Below are positions 16,052 through 23,930 of a DNA stretch of 46,511 nucleotides, piece after piece (the stretch's first letter is position 1; the number at the start of each line of letters is the position of its first letter). The notes beneath the pieces are model-generated. The model did no database searches. It was given only the letters and a program-made list of their open reading frames with translations, and was not told the origin of the DNA. This DNA comes from Fundicoccus ignavus. Lineage in GTDB: Bacteria > Bacillota > Bacilli > Lactobacillales > Aerococcaceae. A program made the position numbers and the translations under genes. The stretch spans positions 1 to 46,511 of the forward strand of contig NZ_WJQT01000019.1 in assembly GCF_009659375.1 (NCBI RefSeq), read 5' to 3'.

Positions 16052-17536
16052 ATGGCATTTGAAGGATTATCCGAAAGACTTCAGTCAGCGATTAGCCAAG
16101 TCGGAACTGGCGGAACGATTACTGAAGCTGATTTAAAACAAATGATGCGTGAAATTCGTTTAGCTTTATTAGAAGCAGACGTCAATTTCCAAGTCGTTAA
16201 AACTTTTGTAAAGAGCGTTAATGAGCGTGCATTAGGTTCAGATGTACTAACATCTTTATCGCCAGCTCAACAAGTATTGAAAATTGTTGATGAAGAATTA
16301 ACAGCTTTAATGGGTGGAGAAAGAGAGCCTTTAAACTTCTCATCAAAACCACCAACCGTCATCATGATGGCAGGTTTACAAGGTGCTGGTAAAACAACAA
16401 CTGTTGGTAAATTAGCAAAATATATTAACGAAAATGGTAAGAAAAAACCTTTACTTGTTGCTGCTGACGTTTATCGTCCAGCTGCGATTGACCAATTGGA
16501 GACAATTGGCCGCCAATTAGGGTTTGAAGTCTATAGCCGTGGAACTGAAGTAAATCCAGTCGATATTGCCTATGATGCTTTAACTCAAGCACGTATGCAA
16601 GGGAATGAAGTTGTCATTATTGATACGGCTGGTCGTTTGCATATTAACGAAGAGTTAATGAATGAATTACGTGAAATTAAGTTAGCGGTTGATCCTGATG
16701 AAATCTTACTAACAGTTGATGCCATGACTGGTCAAGATGCTGTCAACGTGGCACAATCATTTAATGAAGCATTGGATATTACCGGGGTAGTCATCACTAA
16801 ATTAGATGGTGATACACGTGGTGGTGCTGCATTATCTATTCGTTCAATCACGAATAAACCGATTAAATTTACGGGTCAAGGTGAACAATTAGATGCTTTA
16901 GAACCATTTTACCCAGAACGTATGTCTAGCCGTATCTTAGGTATGGGTGACATGATGACGCTGATTGAAAAAGCTCAAAAAGACTTTGACGAAGCACGCG
17001 CGGCTGAAATGGCTGATAAAATTAAAGATGCGACGTTTGATTTCAATGACTTTATTGAACAGATGGAACAAGTTACAAAAATGGGCTCAATTAAAGACAT
17101 TCTAAAAATGATTCCAGGTATGAGTAAAATACCGGGCTTGGATGAGTTGAATGTTGATGATAAAGATATCGGTCGTGTTAAAGCGATTGTAATGTCAATG
17201 ACACCACAAGAACGTGAAAATCCAGATATTATTTCTCAAAGTCGTCGTCGTCGTATTGCAAAAGGTTGTGGTCAAACGGTAGCGGAAGTAAACCAAATGA
17301 TCAAACAATTCAACCAATCACGTGATATGATGAGCCAAATGTCGAATGGAAAAACTGGTGGTATGAAGAAAATGATGCGCCAAATGCAACAAGCAGCTGG
17401 TGGCGGTAAGATGCCTGGTATGCCAGGGATGCCTGCAATGGATGACCGCGATTTTATGACACCAGAACAAATCAAAGCTGAAAACGAACAGAAGAAATTA
17501 CAACGTATGTTGAAAAAGAAAAAGAAAAAACGCTAA
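16052..17536 (+). CDS. ffh: Signal recognition particle protein Ffh
   Basis: Ffh is the SRP GTPase that binds signal peptides and the SRP RNA and delivers ribosomes to FtsY. The 494 residues comprise an N domain (1-95), a G domain with G1 GLQGAGKTT (108-116), G3 DTAGR (191-195) and G4 TKLDGD (249-254), and a methionine-rich M domain (about 325-435) with the RNA-binding SRRRRIAKGCG. The tail is longer than in B. subtilis Ffh (446), with MPGMPGMPAMDD repeats and a final run of lysines. A terminator follows at 17543. In many relatives rpsP follows ffh; here about 5.7 kb intervene. Confidence 0.97.
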   Translation: MAFEGLSERLQSAISQVGTGGTITEADLKQMMREIRLALLEADVNFQVVKTFVKSVNERALGSDVLTSLSPAQQVLKIVDEELTALMGGEREPLNFSSKPPTVIMMAGLQGAGKTTTVGKLAKYINENGKKKPLLVAADVYRPAAIDQLETIGRQLGFEVYSRGTEVNPVDIAYDALTQARMQGNEVVIIDTAGRLHINEELMNELREIKLAVDPDEILLTVDAMTGQDAVNVAQSFNEALDITGVVITKLDGDTRGGAALSIRSITNKPIKFTGQGEQLDALEPFYPERMSSRILGMGDMMTLIEKAQKDFDEARAAEMADKIKDATFDFNDFIEQMEQVTKMGSIKDILKMIPGMSKIPGLDELNVDDKDIGRVKAIVMSMTPQERENPDIISQSRRRRIAKGCGQTVAEVNQMIKQFNQSRDMMSQMSNGKTGGMKKMMRQMQQAAGGGKMPGMPGMPAMDDRDFMTPEQIKAENEQKKLQRMLKKKKKKR

Positions 17537-17542
17537 ATTTAA

Positions 17543-17587
17543 CAGCCACCTGCTTGTTTTGAAAATGACGAGCAGGTGGCTGATTTT
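17543..17587 (+). terminator. Terminator of ylxM-ffh
   Basis: CAGCCACCTGCT pairs with AGCAGGTGGCTG and is followed by ATTTTTG. It lies immediately before repeat R2. Confidence 0.9.
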
Positions 17588-17590
17588 TGT

Positions 17591-17830
17591 AATATAAGGG
17601 CTTATAAGTTTTATGTTGATTTACTAAGCTGTGTACTTCACTCAACTTATTGTTTTCAAAGGCAGAGGTCGCTTTCAAAGCCTCACTAATGTTCGTGCTT
17701 TTCCGATTGAATCGAAAAAGCTTTCGAAAACAAGTTGCTGAGCTAGGTTGAGTATTCCAACAAAAGTGACGCTGTATTATCTAGTCAAGAATGCTGAAGT
17801 TCTTGGAATTATCCGAGGTTTTCTGACGTT
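17591..17830. repeat. Dispersed hairpin repeat, copy R2
   Basis: The copy begins AATATAAGGGCTTATAAG just after the ffh terminator. It contains the conserved core AGGTCGCTTTCAAAGCCTCA, the TATTATCTAGTCAA block, and a terminal terminator-like tail (TTGGAATTATCCGAGGTTTT). The two arms around TTGTTTTC and GAAAACAA pair into a long imperfect hairpin. It ends at the stop codon of the convergent formamidase-family gene. Confidence 0.75.
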
Positions 17831-17833
17831 CCG

Positions 17834-18721
17834 TTAGGCATCCAGTGGTGAGTTTAATAATATTTTAGCTAATTCCATCCGAACGGTGACGTTTGGATTA
17901 ACGATTTGTGAAGTATGCAAATCACCGGCTAAGGATAGTAACATACCTGCTTGATTTAGTGTCAAATGGGTAATTTGAGTGATCAAGTCTGTCATATGGT
18001 CAATCGCCAATTGGCTTGCGGCTTCCAATGTTTCGCGCGATCCAAGTGTAATCCATAAATCATCAGTTTCTATTAAAGGTAAAGGTAGTGTGAAATCTTT
18101 AAGTACTTCGACTTTAACTGTGACTTCGCCGGCAATTTCTAAACCAGCTCCCATTATCTCGCCGTCTCCCATCGTGGCATGTAGATCACCCAAGGCTAAA
18201 AGTGCCCCTTCAACATTAACAGGTAAGTAGAGTATACTGCCTTCTGTCATTCGTGTCGTATCAAGATTTCCACCGTGATCATGAGGCGTTCCTGTATTAA
18301 TTCCTTCACCAGCTGGAGCAGTGCCGATGACTCCAATCATTTTACGCAAAGGTATTTGAATACCTTTGTAGTCAACGTGTGTGTCTGAGACTGGACAAAT
18401 AATGGTTTCTTCAGCTTCTATGCGATGTGCTAAACGACCAAGGCCAGGGGCGGTGACAATCGCTCCTTTATCGGCAAGGCTAATTTTTTCAATCGTTACT
18501 TTTAAAACATCACCAACTTCTGCACCTTGAATAAACAAGGGTCCGGTAGCTGGATTTACCTGACTAAAATCAATCGAACTCACTAAATCATCTTCAGTTA
18601 ACACAGTATTCGAAAAACAATCTAAGGTTTCAAAAATTACGGTTTCACCATTATCAGTGGTTAAAGCGGGGGCATTATGACGATCCATTGTAAAAATTAC
18701 ATGTTCACTCGAAATTTTCAT
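17834..18721 (-). CDS. Acetamidase/formamidase family protein
   Basis: This 295-residue member of the FmdA/AmdA family hydrolyses short amides (formamide, acetamide) to ammonia and the acid. Recognisable blocks are TGPLFIQGAEVGDVLKVTIE (about 58-77), an internal GRLAHRIEAEE, NTGTPHDHGGNLDTT (probably metal-site histidines) and LLALGDLHATMGDGEIMGAGLEI, the most conserved stretch of the family. It is somewhat shorter than fungal AmdA but normal for bacteria. Divergent from a MerR/TipAS regulator; the promoter region contains a perfect ATACTATTAGTAT palindrome. RBS AGGAGG. The natural substrate is not known. Confidence 0.88.
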   Translation of the reverse strand: MKISSEHVIFTMDRHNAPALTTDNGETVIFETLDCFSNTVLTEDDLVSSIDFSQVNPATGPLFIQGAEVGDVLKVTIEKISLADKGAIVTAPGLGRLAHRIEAEETIICPVSDTHVDYKGIQIPLRKMIGVIGTAPAGEGINTGTPHDHGGNLDTTRMTEGSILYLPVNVEGALLALGDLHATMGDGEIMGAGLEIAGEVTVKVEVLKDFTLPLPLIETDDLWITLGSRETLEAASQLAIDHMTDLITQITHLTLNQAGMLLSLAGDLHTSQIVNPNVTVRMELAKILLNSPLDA

Positions 18722-18744
18722 TAAGTTTCCTCCTTGATTTGACT

Positions 18745-18757
18745 ATACTATTAGTAT
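18745..18757. promoter_or_regulatory. Palindromic operator-like site at the formamidase-family promoter
   Basis: ATACTA-T-TAGTAT is a perfect 13-bp dyad about 25 bp upstream of the formamidase-family start. It overlaps its probable -10 (TAGTAT, minus strand), with TTGCCT 18 bp further upstream. It differs from the MerR-type dyad at 18841 and may bind another regulator. Confidence 0.5.
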
Positions 18758-18837
18758 GGTTAGCTGTTAGGCAAAAGTCAAAGTTAATGGTCACAGAAAT
18801 GGTAAACTAAACTTAAAGAAAAAATGCTAATTAAGGC

Positions 18838-18868
18838 TTGACCTTAACGTAACGTGAAGGTTTATGCT
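18838..18868 (+). promoter_or_regulatory. MerR-type promoter with 19-bp spacer and dyad
   Basis: TTGACC (18838-18843) and TATGCT (18863-18868) are 19 bp apart. This over-long spacer is typical of MerR-activated promoters. The spacer holds the dyad ACCTTAACG...CGTGAAGGT. It directly precedes the MerR-family gene, so autoregulation is likely. Confidence 0.8.
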
Positions 18869-18887
18869 ATAGAAGAGAGGTGAGGTA

Positions 18888-19658
18888 ATGGAATATTCAA
18901 TTAGTCAGTTAGCAAGAATTTCAGGAGTGAGTGCACGCACTCTGAGGTATTATGATGAAATAGCGTTGTTGAGGCCCAAACGAATTAACTCAAGTGGTTA
19001 CCGAATTTATGGAGCGAAGGAAGTCAATTTGTTGCAACAAATACTATTCTATCGTGAAATTGGAATTAATCTAGAAGAAATTAAGGCGATAATTTATGCA
19101 GAGGATTTCAATCTTCAGGAGGCTTTAGAAAATCATTTACTTCAACTATCTCAAGAAAAGAAGCGGATTGAACGTTTAATGAGTACTGTGAATGACTCAA
19201 TTCAAGCGCTAAAAGGAGAGAGAACAATGACAGATAATGAAAAATTTGCGGCTTTTAAACAAGAACTTATTGACGATAATGAACAGAACTATGGTCAAGA
19301 AATTAGAGCAAAATATGGAGAAAAAACAGTTAATGCTTCAAATGCTAAAATGGCGAACATGACCGAAGAGCAATGGTTGGAGTTTCAACATTTAGGTGAA
19401 TCAATCAATCAGAAGTTGGCGATTGCGATATCGGGTGGTAATCCAGCTAGTGAATTAGCTCAAGAAGTCTGTGAACTACATCGACAATGGTTACTATTTT
19501 CGTGGCCGGAAGGGCATTATAGTCCTGAAAAACATTATAATTTAAGTTTGATGTATGTGCATGATGAAAGGTTTAAGGCTTATTATGATGGGATAACACC
19601 AGGTGCAGCTGAATTTTTACATAAAGCGATTGGTATTTATACTGCTATGGAAAATTAG
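18888..19658 (+). CDS. MerR family regulator with TipAS ligand-binding domain
   Basis: This 256-residue transcription activator has an N-terminal MerR winged helix (YSISQLARISGVSARTLRYY, residues 3-22, and GYRIYG). A dimerising coiled coil spans about 75-115. A TipAS-like globin-fold domain from about 125 includes EVCELHRQWLLFSWPEGHYSPEKHYNLSLMYV and FLHKAIGIY. TipAL proteins sense antibiotics such as thiopeptides or other bulky drugs through TipAS and switch promoters with 19-bp spacers; exactly such a promoter precedes this gene. The likely targets are itself and possibly the divergent formamidase-family gene. No drug pump is adjacent. Confidence 0.9.
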   Translation: MEYSISQLARISGVSARTLRYYDEIALLRPKRINSSGYRIYGAKEVNLLQQILFYREIGINLEEIKAIIYAEDFNLQEALENHLLQLSQEKKRIERLMSTVNDSIQALKGERTMTDNEKFAAFKQELIDDNEQNYGQEIRAKYGEKTVNASNAKMANMTEEQWLEFQHLGESINQKLAIAISGGNPASELAQEVCELHRQWLLFSWPEGHYSPEKHYNLSLMYVHDERFKAYYDGITPGAAEFLHKAIGIYTAMEN

Positions 19659-19782
19659 GTGGCTGTTTGGTCAAGAAGACAGGAATGTCATTCGATGATG
19701 ATCTATAAACGAAAAGAACCGTAAACAATCCTAATACCTTCGTGTTTAAAATAGGACACTTCTTTACTTAAAAAATTCCGAG
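19659..19782. other. Gap between the MerR-family gene and the M-box promoter
   Basis: I see no gene and no clear terminator after the regulator, so read-through toward the M-box leader cannot be excluded. Confidence 0.4.
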
Positions 19783-19810
19783 TTGACAATAATATTTGCT
19801 GCTGTATACT
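19783..19810 (+). promoter_or_regulatory. Promoter of the M-box/mgtA transcript
   Basis: A consensus TTGACA (19783-19788) is followed 16 bp later by TATACT (19805-19810). The M-box begins about 40 bp downstream. Confidence 0.75.
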
Positions 19811-19844
19811 GTTGAGTTGTAAAGTAATGACATAAAATTTTAAA

Positions 19845-20074
19845 TGATTTGTTAGGCGAGGCTCCGCTACAAACACAGGCTACTGCCCAAAAACGTCGAG
19901 AGACACCAATGGGTATAACAGGAATTGTCGATATAAGGCTCTTCTTAACGTAGCTAAAAATAAACAACTGTTTATTTTTTACGTTGTAACGTGCTAAAGC
20001 TCCACGAAGAAATCACAGAAGCTTTTTTTGTGCACTTTTGAGCCCTCACTAACGATTAGTGGGGGATTTTTTGT
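19845..20074 (+). ncRNA. M-box (ykoK leader) Mg2+ riboswitch with terminator
   Basis: The leader contains the conserved M-box blocks GTTAGGCGAGGCTCCGCTAC (19851), GCTACTGCCCAAAAACGTCG, AGAGACACCAATGGGT, CAACAGGAA-like ATAACAGGAATTGTCGAT and ATAAGGCTCTTCTTAACG. These define the magnesium-sensing ykoK riboswitch. An expression platform follows, ending in a strong terminator at 20042-20074 (CCCTCACTAACGATTAGTGGGGG then TTTTTTG). High Mg2+ should fold the aptamer and favour termination, so mgtA is expressed when Mg2+ is low. The genes it controls start about 120-360 bp further on. Confidence 0.92.
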
Positions 20075-20094
20075 TTTTATTTTATAGTTTATGA

Positions 20095-20205
20095 ATGTTT
20101 GATGGGAGGGAACAATATGGTAAAAAGTTGGATCTAATAAACAATCTATTAAGTTGTCGTTTAGGTTACTTACGAGCAGTCGCTCAAGCATTAAAAGGAG
20201 GTTGA
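20095..20205 (+). CDS. Possible leader micro-ORF 1 between the M-box and mgtA
   Basis: A 36-codon frame ends in LINNLLSCRLGYLRAVAQALKGG, which looks like a real amphipathic peptide. Its own ATG (20095) has no ribosome site. In contrast, an ATG at 20117 with a perfect GGGAGGG site encodes only MVKSWI before a stop at 20137. That frame would join the longer peptide by a -1 shift at the AAAAAG run (about 20122). Either the RBS-initiated peptide slips, or a base was gained here, or only the hexapeptide is made. The stop lies 6 bp before the next micro-ORF, and the end of this frame contains that ORF's AAGGAGG. Confidence 0.35.
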   Translation: MFDGREQYGKKLDLINNLLSCRLGYLRAVAQALKGG

Positions 20206-20211
20206 AAACAA

Positions 20212-20298
20212 ATGGATGATAATAGTCGAAAGAATCACAGCTTTAGGCGGAAAATGAATCAAAAGAATATAAACAAGTTATTATCTATTTGTTTATAA
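20212..20298 (+). CDS. Small basic peptide ORF 2 upstream of mgtA
   Basis: This 28-residue frame starts at an ATG preceded by AAAAGGAGG at ideal distance, a ribosome site as strong as any in the window. The peptide (MDDNSRKNHSFRRKMNQKNI...) is basic and hydrophilic with a short hydrophobic tail, LLSICL. I do not recognise it. Its position after the riboswitch terminator and before mgtA suggests co-expression under Mg2+ starvation. It may be a leader peptide or a small regulator. Confidence 0.45.
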   Translation: MDDNSRKNHSFRRKMNQKNINKLLSICL

Positions 20299-20348
20299 CC
20301 ACCTGAAAATTAACTGCCTGAAGCCCAAACATAGAAGGAGGCAAACAC

Positions 20349-20435
20349 ATGTTATTACTAATAATTGAGTTGGTTGTTTTTATTGGTATTGCACTGTTGT
20401 TACTAAATCACTTCTGGGGAAAGAAGGCAAAATAA
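20349..20435 (+). CDS. 28-residue single-pass membrane peptide (KdpF/MgtS-like position)
   Basis: The ATG at 20349 has AGAAGGAGG upstream. The product is one hydrophobic helix (LLLIIELVVFIGIALLLL, residues 2-19) and a basic tail, HFWGKKAK. The stop ends one base before the mgtA ATG, so the two are translationally coupled. Tiny single-pass proteins that bind P-type ATPases are known (KdpF in the Kdp complex; MgtS and MgtR for enterobacterial MgtA), which makes this a candidate stabiliser or modulator of the ATPase. No sequence similarity to those peptides is claimed. Its N-in/positive-C topology is unresolved. Confidence 0.7.
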   Translation: MLLLIIELVVFIGIALLLLNHFWGKKAK

Positions 20436-20436
20436 T

Positions 20437-23088
20437 ATGACAAAAATGAATAATAACCGTAAAGTGGACTACAACCGCTTTGCAGAAATGAACATAGCTG
20501 AAATTATGCAAGAATTTAAAACAACGATGCAAGGTTTCAGCGAAGAAACGGCAGCAGAAATTAGAAAAGAATTTGGTAATAATGAAATTGAGTATGGTGA
20601 GAAAACACCATTGTGGTTAACAGTACTCAAAGCCTATTTCACACCATTTACCTTAATTTTATTAGCATTAGCTGCAATCTCATTTGTGACTGAGTTTATC
20701 TTAGCAGATGCAGGTGATAAAAGTTTGGTAACTGTATTGTTAATTGTAGTGTTAGTTGTGATTAGCGGTACGATGAGCTTAATCCAATCGGTTAAGGCAA
20801 ATGATGCAGCGGAAGAATTACAACAAATGGTAAAAGTTACCACGGCAGTAAAGCGTGATGGTCAGTACCAAGAAATTCCATTACAAGATATTGTCATGGG
20901 TGACTTAATCAAGTTATCCGCGGGAGACATGATTCCAGCTGATTTACGAATTATTCAATCTAAGGACTTATTCGTTTCACAAGCTTCTCTAACAGGGGAG
21001 AGTTATCCTGTTGAAAAGAAAGCAGAATTAGGCACAGAAGCTTCCGATAGCCCAACAAACTTAGAAACTTTAGCGTTTATGGGCAGTAACGTCATCAGTG
21101 GTAGCGCTGAAGGAATGGTCATTGCTACAGGAAACAGTACAATGTTTGGTCAAGTTGCTAAAGAAGTTACGGCAGACGCACCTAAGACAAGTTTTGAAAT
21201 TGGCATCGAAAAAACATCGCATTTATTAATTCGTTTCATGTTGATTATGGCACCCTTAGTTGTGTTAATTAATGGTGTAACGAAAGGTGACTGGTTACAA
21301 GCGTTACTATTCGGTTTATCTGTAGCCGTTGGTCTAACACCGGAAATGCTACCAATGATTGTAACAACGAACCTAATTAAAGGTTCTAATGCAATGGCTA
21401 AGGAAGGTACTATCATTAAGAATATCAATTCAATCCAAAACTTTGGTGCGATTGATGTGCTATGTACAGATAAAACAGGAACCCTCACACAGGACAAAAT
21501 AGTACTTGAATACCACTTGAACTTAGAAGGGCAAGAAGATGAAAGAGTACTGCGTCATGCTTACTTAAACAGCTACTATCAAACTGGTTTAAAAAACTTG
21601 ATGGATGTTGCAATTATTGAGGCAGCCAATGAAGAACTGAACACTAATGCAATCATTTACGAAAAAGTTGATGAAATTCCATTTGATTTTGCACGTCGTC
21701 GTATGAGTGTCGTCGTTGAAGATACGAATGGTAAAACTCAAATGATTACCAAAGGTGCGATTGAAGAAATGCTCGCAATCTCTGACTACGTGGATTACGC
21801 AGGTCAAGTATCGCCTTTAACCCAAGAAGCTAAAGAGATGGTGTTAGAAAATGTGCGTCGTTTAAATAATGATGGTTTCCGTGTAGTAGGGGTCGCTCAG
21901 AAGACAAACCCAAGTGTTGTTGATGAGTTCTCAATTAAAGATGAAGTCAATATGGTGTTAATTGGGTATCTAGCTTTCTTAGATCCACCGAAAGAAACAA
22001 CGAAAGCAGCGCTTGAAGCTTTAAAAGCCCATCAAGTCGAAGTGAAAGTGTTAACCGGAGATAATGCACTCGTAACTCAAGCAGTTTGTAAACAAGTAGG
22101 AATTGATGCGTCTAAATACATTACTGGTGAAGAAGTAGCTCTTTTAAGTGAAGAAGAATTATCAGTTGTGATAGAAGAGCATTCAATTTTTGTCAAACTA
22201 AATCCAAGTCAAAAAGCGACGATTACGCGTTTATTAAGAGAAAATGGTCATGTCGTGGGTTTCCTTGGTGATGGAATTAATGATGCACCCGCAATGCGTG
22301 CAGCGGATGTTGGAATTTCCGTCGATACAGCAGTTGATATCGCTAAAGAGTCCGCAGATGTGATTTTATTGGAAAAAGACTTAATGGTTTTAGAAAGAGG
22401 TATAGTATCAGGGCGTAAGATTTTTGGGAATATCATGAAGTATATTAAAGCGACGACAAGCTCAAACTTTGGGAACATGTTCTCTGTGTTGATTGCAAGT
22501 ATTTTCTTACCGTTCTTACCAATGATGCCGATTCACTTATTATTCTTAGGCTTAATTTATGATGTATCATGTATCGCAATTCCTTGGGACAAAATGGACG
22601 CAGAATACTTAGAAGAGCCTAAGAAATGGGATTCAAATAGTATAGGCAAATTTATGTTCTGGTTTGGTCCAACAAGTTCAATCTTTGATATTACAACTTT
22701 CGCCTTATTATTCTTTGTAATGGCGCCTCAAGTATTAGGTGGAAATTACGGAAGTTTAAATGAAGATGGCCAAGAGTTATTTATGGCTTTGTTCCATGCA
22801 GGTTGGTTTGTGATGTCATTATGGTCTCAAACAATGGTATTATATGCGTTAAGAACGGAAAAGTTACCATTTATTCAAAGTAACCCATCCTTACCATTTT
22901 TCTTAGTAACAATGTTAGGAATCGTAGTAGGGACTATTGTACCGTTTACTGAGCTTGGTACTTCGATTGGTTTAGCAAGTTTGCCAGGCAACTATTGGAT
23001 TGGATTAGCCATTACGTTAGTGGCATACATCTCACTCGTAACGGTTGTAAAAAACTGGTATGTAAAATCGCATGGTAATCTATTATAA
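20437..23088 (+). CDS. mgtA: Magnesium-translocating P-type ATPase, MgtA/MgtB type
   Basis: This 883-residue P-type (P3B) ATPase imports Mg2+ at the expense of ATP. It has an N-terminal cytoplasmic region, the actuator loop with LTGES (about 186-190), the phosphorylation motif DKTGTLT (D345), the nucleotide domain with KGAIEEM, the hinge GDGINDAPA, and ten predicted membrane helices, six of them after the hinge. The segment PEMLPMIVTTNL preceding the phosphorylation site is typical of MgtA. Control by the upstream M-box agrees with Mg2+ as substrate. RBS GAAAGAAGG lies inside the preceding micro-ORF. A weak hairpin at about 23101-23136 may terminate the transcript. Confidence 0.94.
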   Translation: MTKMNNNRKVDYNRFAEMNIAEIMQEFKTTMQGFSEETAAEIRKEFGNNEIEYGEKTPLWLTVLKAYFTPFTLILLALAAISFVTEFILADAGDKSLVTVLLIVVLVVISGTMSLIQSVKANDAAEELQQMVKVTTAVKRDGQYQEIPLQDIVMGDLIKLSAGDMIPADLRIIQSKDLFVSQASLTGESYPVEKKAELGTEASDSPTNLETLAFMGSNVISGSAEGMVIATGNSTMFGQVAKEVTADAPKTSFEIGIEKTSHLLIRFMLIMAPLVVLINGVTKGDWLQALLFGLSVAVGLTPEMLPMIVTTNLIKGSNAMAKEGTIIKNINSIQNFGAIDVLCTDKTGTLTQDKIVLEYHLNLEGQEDERVLRHAYLNSYYQTGLKNLMDVAIIEAANEELNTNAIIYEKVDEIPFDFARRRMSVVVEDTNGKTQMITKGAIEEMLAISDYVDYAGQVSPLTQEAKEMVLENVRRLNNDGFRVVGVAQKTNPSVVDEFSIKDEVNMVLIGYLAFLDPPKETTKAALEALKAHQVEVKVLTGDNALVTQAVCKQVGIDASKYITGEEVALLSEEELSVVIEEHSIFVKLNPSQKATITRLLRENGHVVGFLGDGINDAPAMRAADVGISVDTAVDIAKESADVILLEKDLMVLERGIVSGRKIFGNIMKYIKATTSSNFGNMFSVLIASIFLPFLPMMPIHLLFLGLIYDVSCIAIPWDKMDAEYLEEPKKWDSNSIGKFMFWFGPTSSIFDITTFALLFFVMAPQVLGGNYGSLNEDGQELFMALFHAGWFVMSLWSQTMVLYALRTEKLPFIQSNPSLPFFLVTMLGIVVGTIVPFTELGTSIGLASLPGNYWIGLAITLVAYISLVTVVKNWYVKSHGNLL

Positions 23089-23142
23089 GCATTAAGACAA
23101 GAAACAGTGGTCATAAAAAGCAGCTGTTTTCATTATTTTGAC

Positions 23143-23254
23143 TTGCGTCGTACGTATAAAACTGTATAATAATTAAGGCATTGCACATATTTTAAAAAAT
23201 ATTTCAATCTGTAAAGGAAAAAAGCTTTACAGCTTAAAAATAATCTGCTAGAAT
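23143..23254 (+). promoter_or_regulatory. Two promoters of rpsP with a dyad over the proximal -35
   Basis: Distal promoter: TTGCGT (23143) and TATAAT (23165-23170), 16-bp spacer. Proximal promoter: TTTACA (23226-23231) and TAGAAT (23249-23254), 17-bp spacer. The proximal -35 lies in the right arm of a CTGTAAAG / CTTTACAG inverted repeat at 23209-23232. That repeat could be an operator or, in the distal transcript, a leader hairpin. Confidence 0.6.
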
Positions 23255-23294
23255 ATGTAATTGTGATTGATATTAACCGGAGGTGAAATTAAAA

Positions 23295-23567
23295 ATGGCA
23301 GTTAAAATTCGTTTAAAACGTATGGGTGCTAAGAGAACTCCTTTCTACAGAATCGTAGTTGCTGATGCGCGTGCTCCACGTGATGGCCGTATCATCGAAA
23401 AAATTGGAACTTACAACCCATTAACAGACCCTGTAACTTTAGAATTAGAAGAAGAATTAGCGTTAAAATGGTTATCAAACGGTGCACAACCAACTGATAC
23501 AGTTCGTGACTTATTATCTTCTAAAGGTATCATGAAAAAATTCCATGAATCTAAACAAGCTAAATAA
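23295..23567 (+). CDS. rpsP: 30S ribosomal protein S16
   Basis: This 90-residue S16 binds 16S rRNA and helps assemble the small subunit body. It has the invariant start [23 protein letters not shown] and the block [12 protein letters not shown]. The true start is the ATG at 23295, 5 bp after CCGGAGGTGAAATTAA-type sequence; an in-frame ATG slightly upstream is ignored. khpA follows 52 bp downstream. In most Firmicutes rimM and trmD come next; here they are 14.5 kb away. Confidence 0.97.
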   Translation: MAVKIRLKRMGAKRTPFYRIVVADARAPRDGRIIEKIGTYNPLTDPVTLELEEELALKWLSNGAQPTDTVRDLLSSKGIMKKFHESKQAK

Positions 23568-23619
23568 TAAGGCCTAAAGCAAATGTTATCTTAGTCAAAA
23601 AACAAAGGATGATATTATA

Positions 23620-23892
23620 ATGCCAAATATAGAAGCTTTAATTAAGTCGATTGTAGAACCTTTGGTGGAATACCCTGAGGAATTCGCAGTTGAGATCGTT
23701 GATACTGATGACTTTACTGAATATCACTTACAATTACATCCTGAAGATATCGGGCGTGTAATTGGAAAAAAAGGTCGCGTTGTTCGTGCAATTCGTACGA
23801 TTGTTTACAGCGTTCGTGTTCGTAATCAAAAGCGTGCCCGCATTGTGATTGCTGATGAAGTCGAAGAAATCGATGATTCAGAAGATGAATAG
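23620..23892 (+). CDS. khpA: KH domain RNA-binding protein KhpA (YlqC)
   Basis: This 90-residue protein consists of one type-II KH domain with the GxxG loop IGKKGRVV (about 48-55). KhpA pairs with KhpB/Jag and binds many RNAs; in streptococci and lactobacilli it affects cell elongation and division. The acidic C-terminal tail (DEVEEIDDSEDE) is common. It follows rpsP in a likely operon and is closed by a terminator at 23903, after which repeats R3 and R4 begin. The break right after khpA separates it from its usual partners rimM and trmD. Confidence 0.93.
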   Translation: MPNIEALIKSIVEPLVEYPEEFAVEIVDTDDFTEYHLQLHPEDIGRVIGKKGRVVRAIRTIVYSVRVRNQKRARIVIADEVEEIDDSEDE

Positions 23893-23902
23893 ATATTTTT
23901 CC

Positions 23903-23929
23903 AACCTGCCCATGTGGTAGGTTTTTTTA
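23903..23929 (+). terminator. Terminator of rpsP-khpA
   Basis: AACCTGCC / GGTAGGTT with loop CATGT is followed by seven Ts. Confidence 0.88.
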
Positions 23930-23930
23930 T

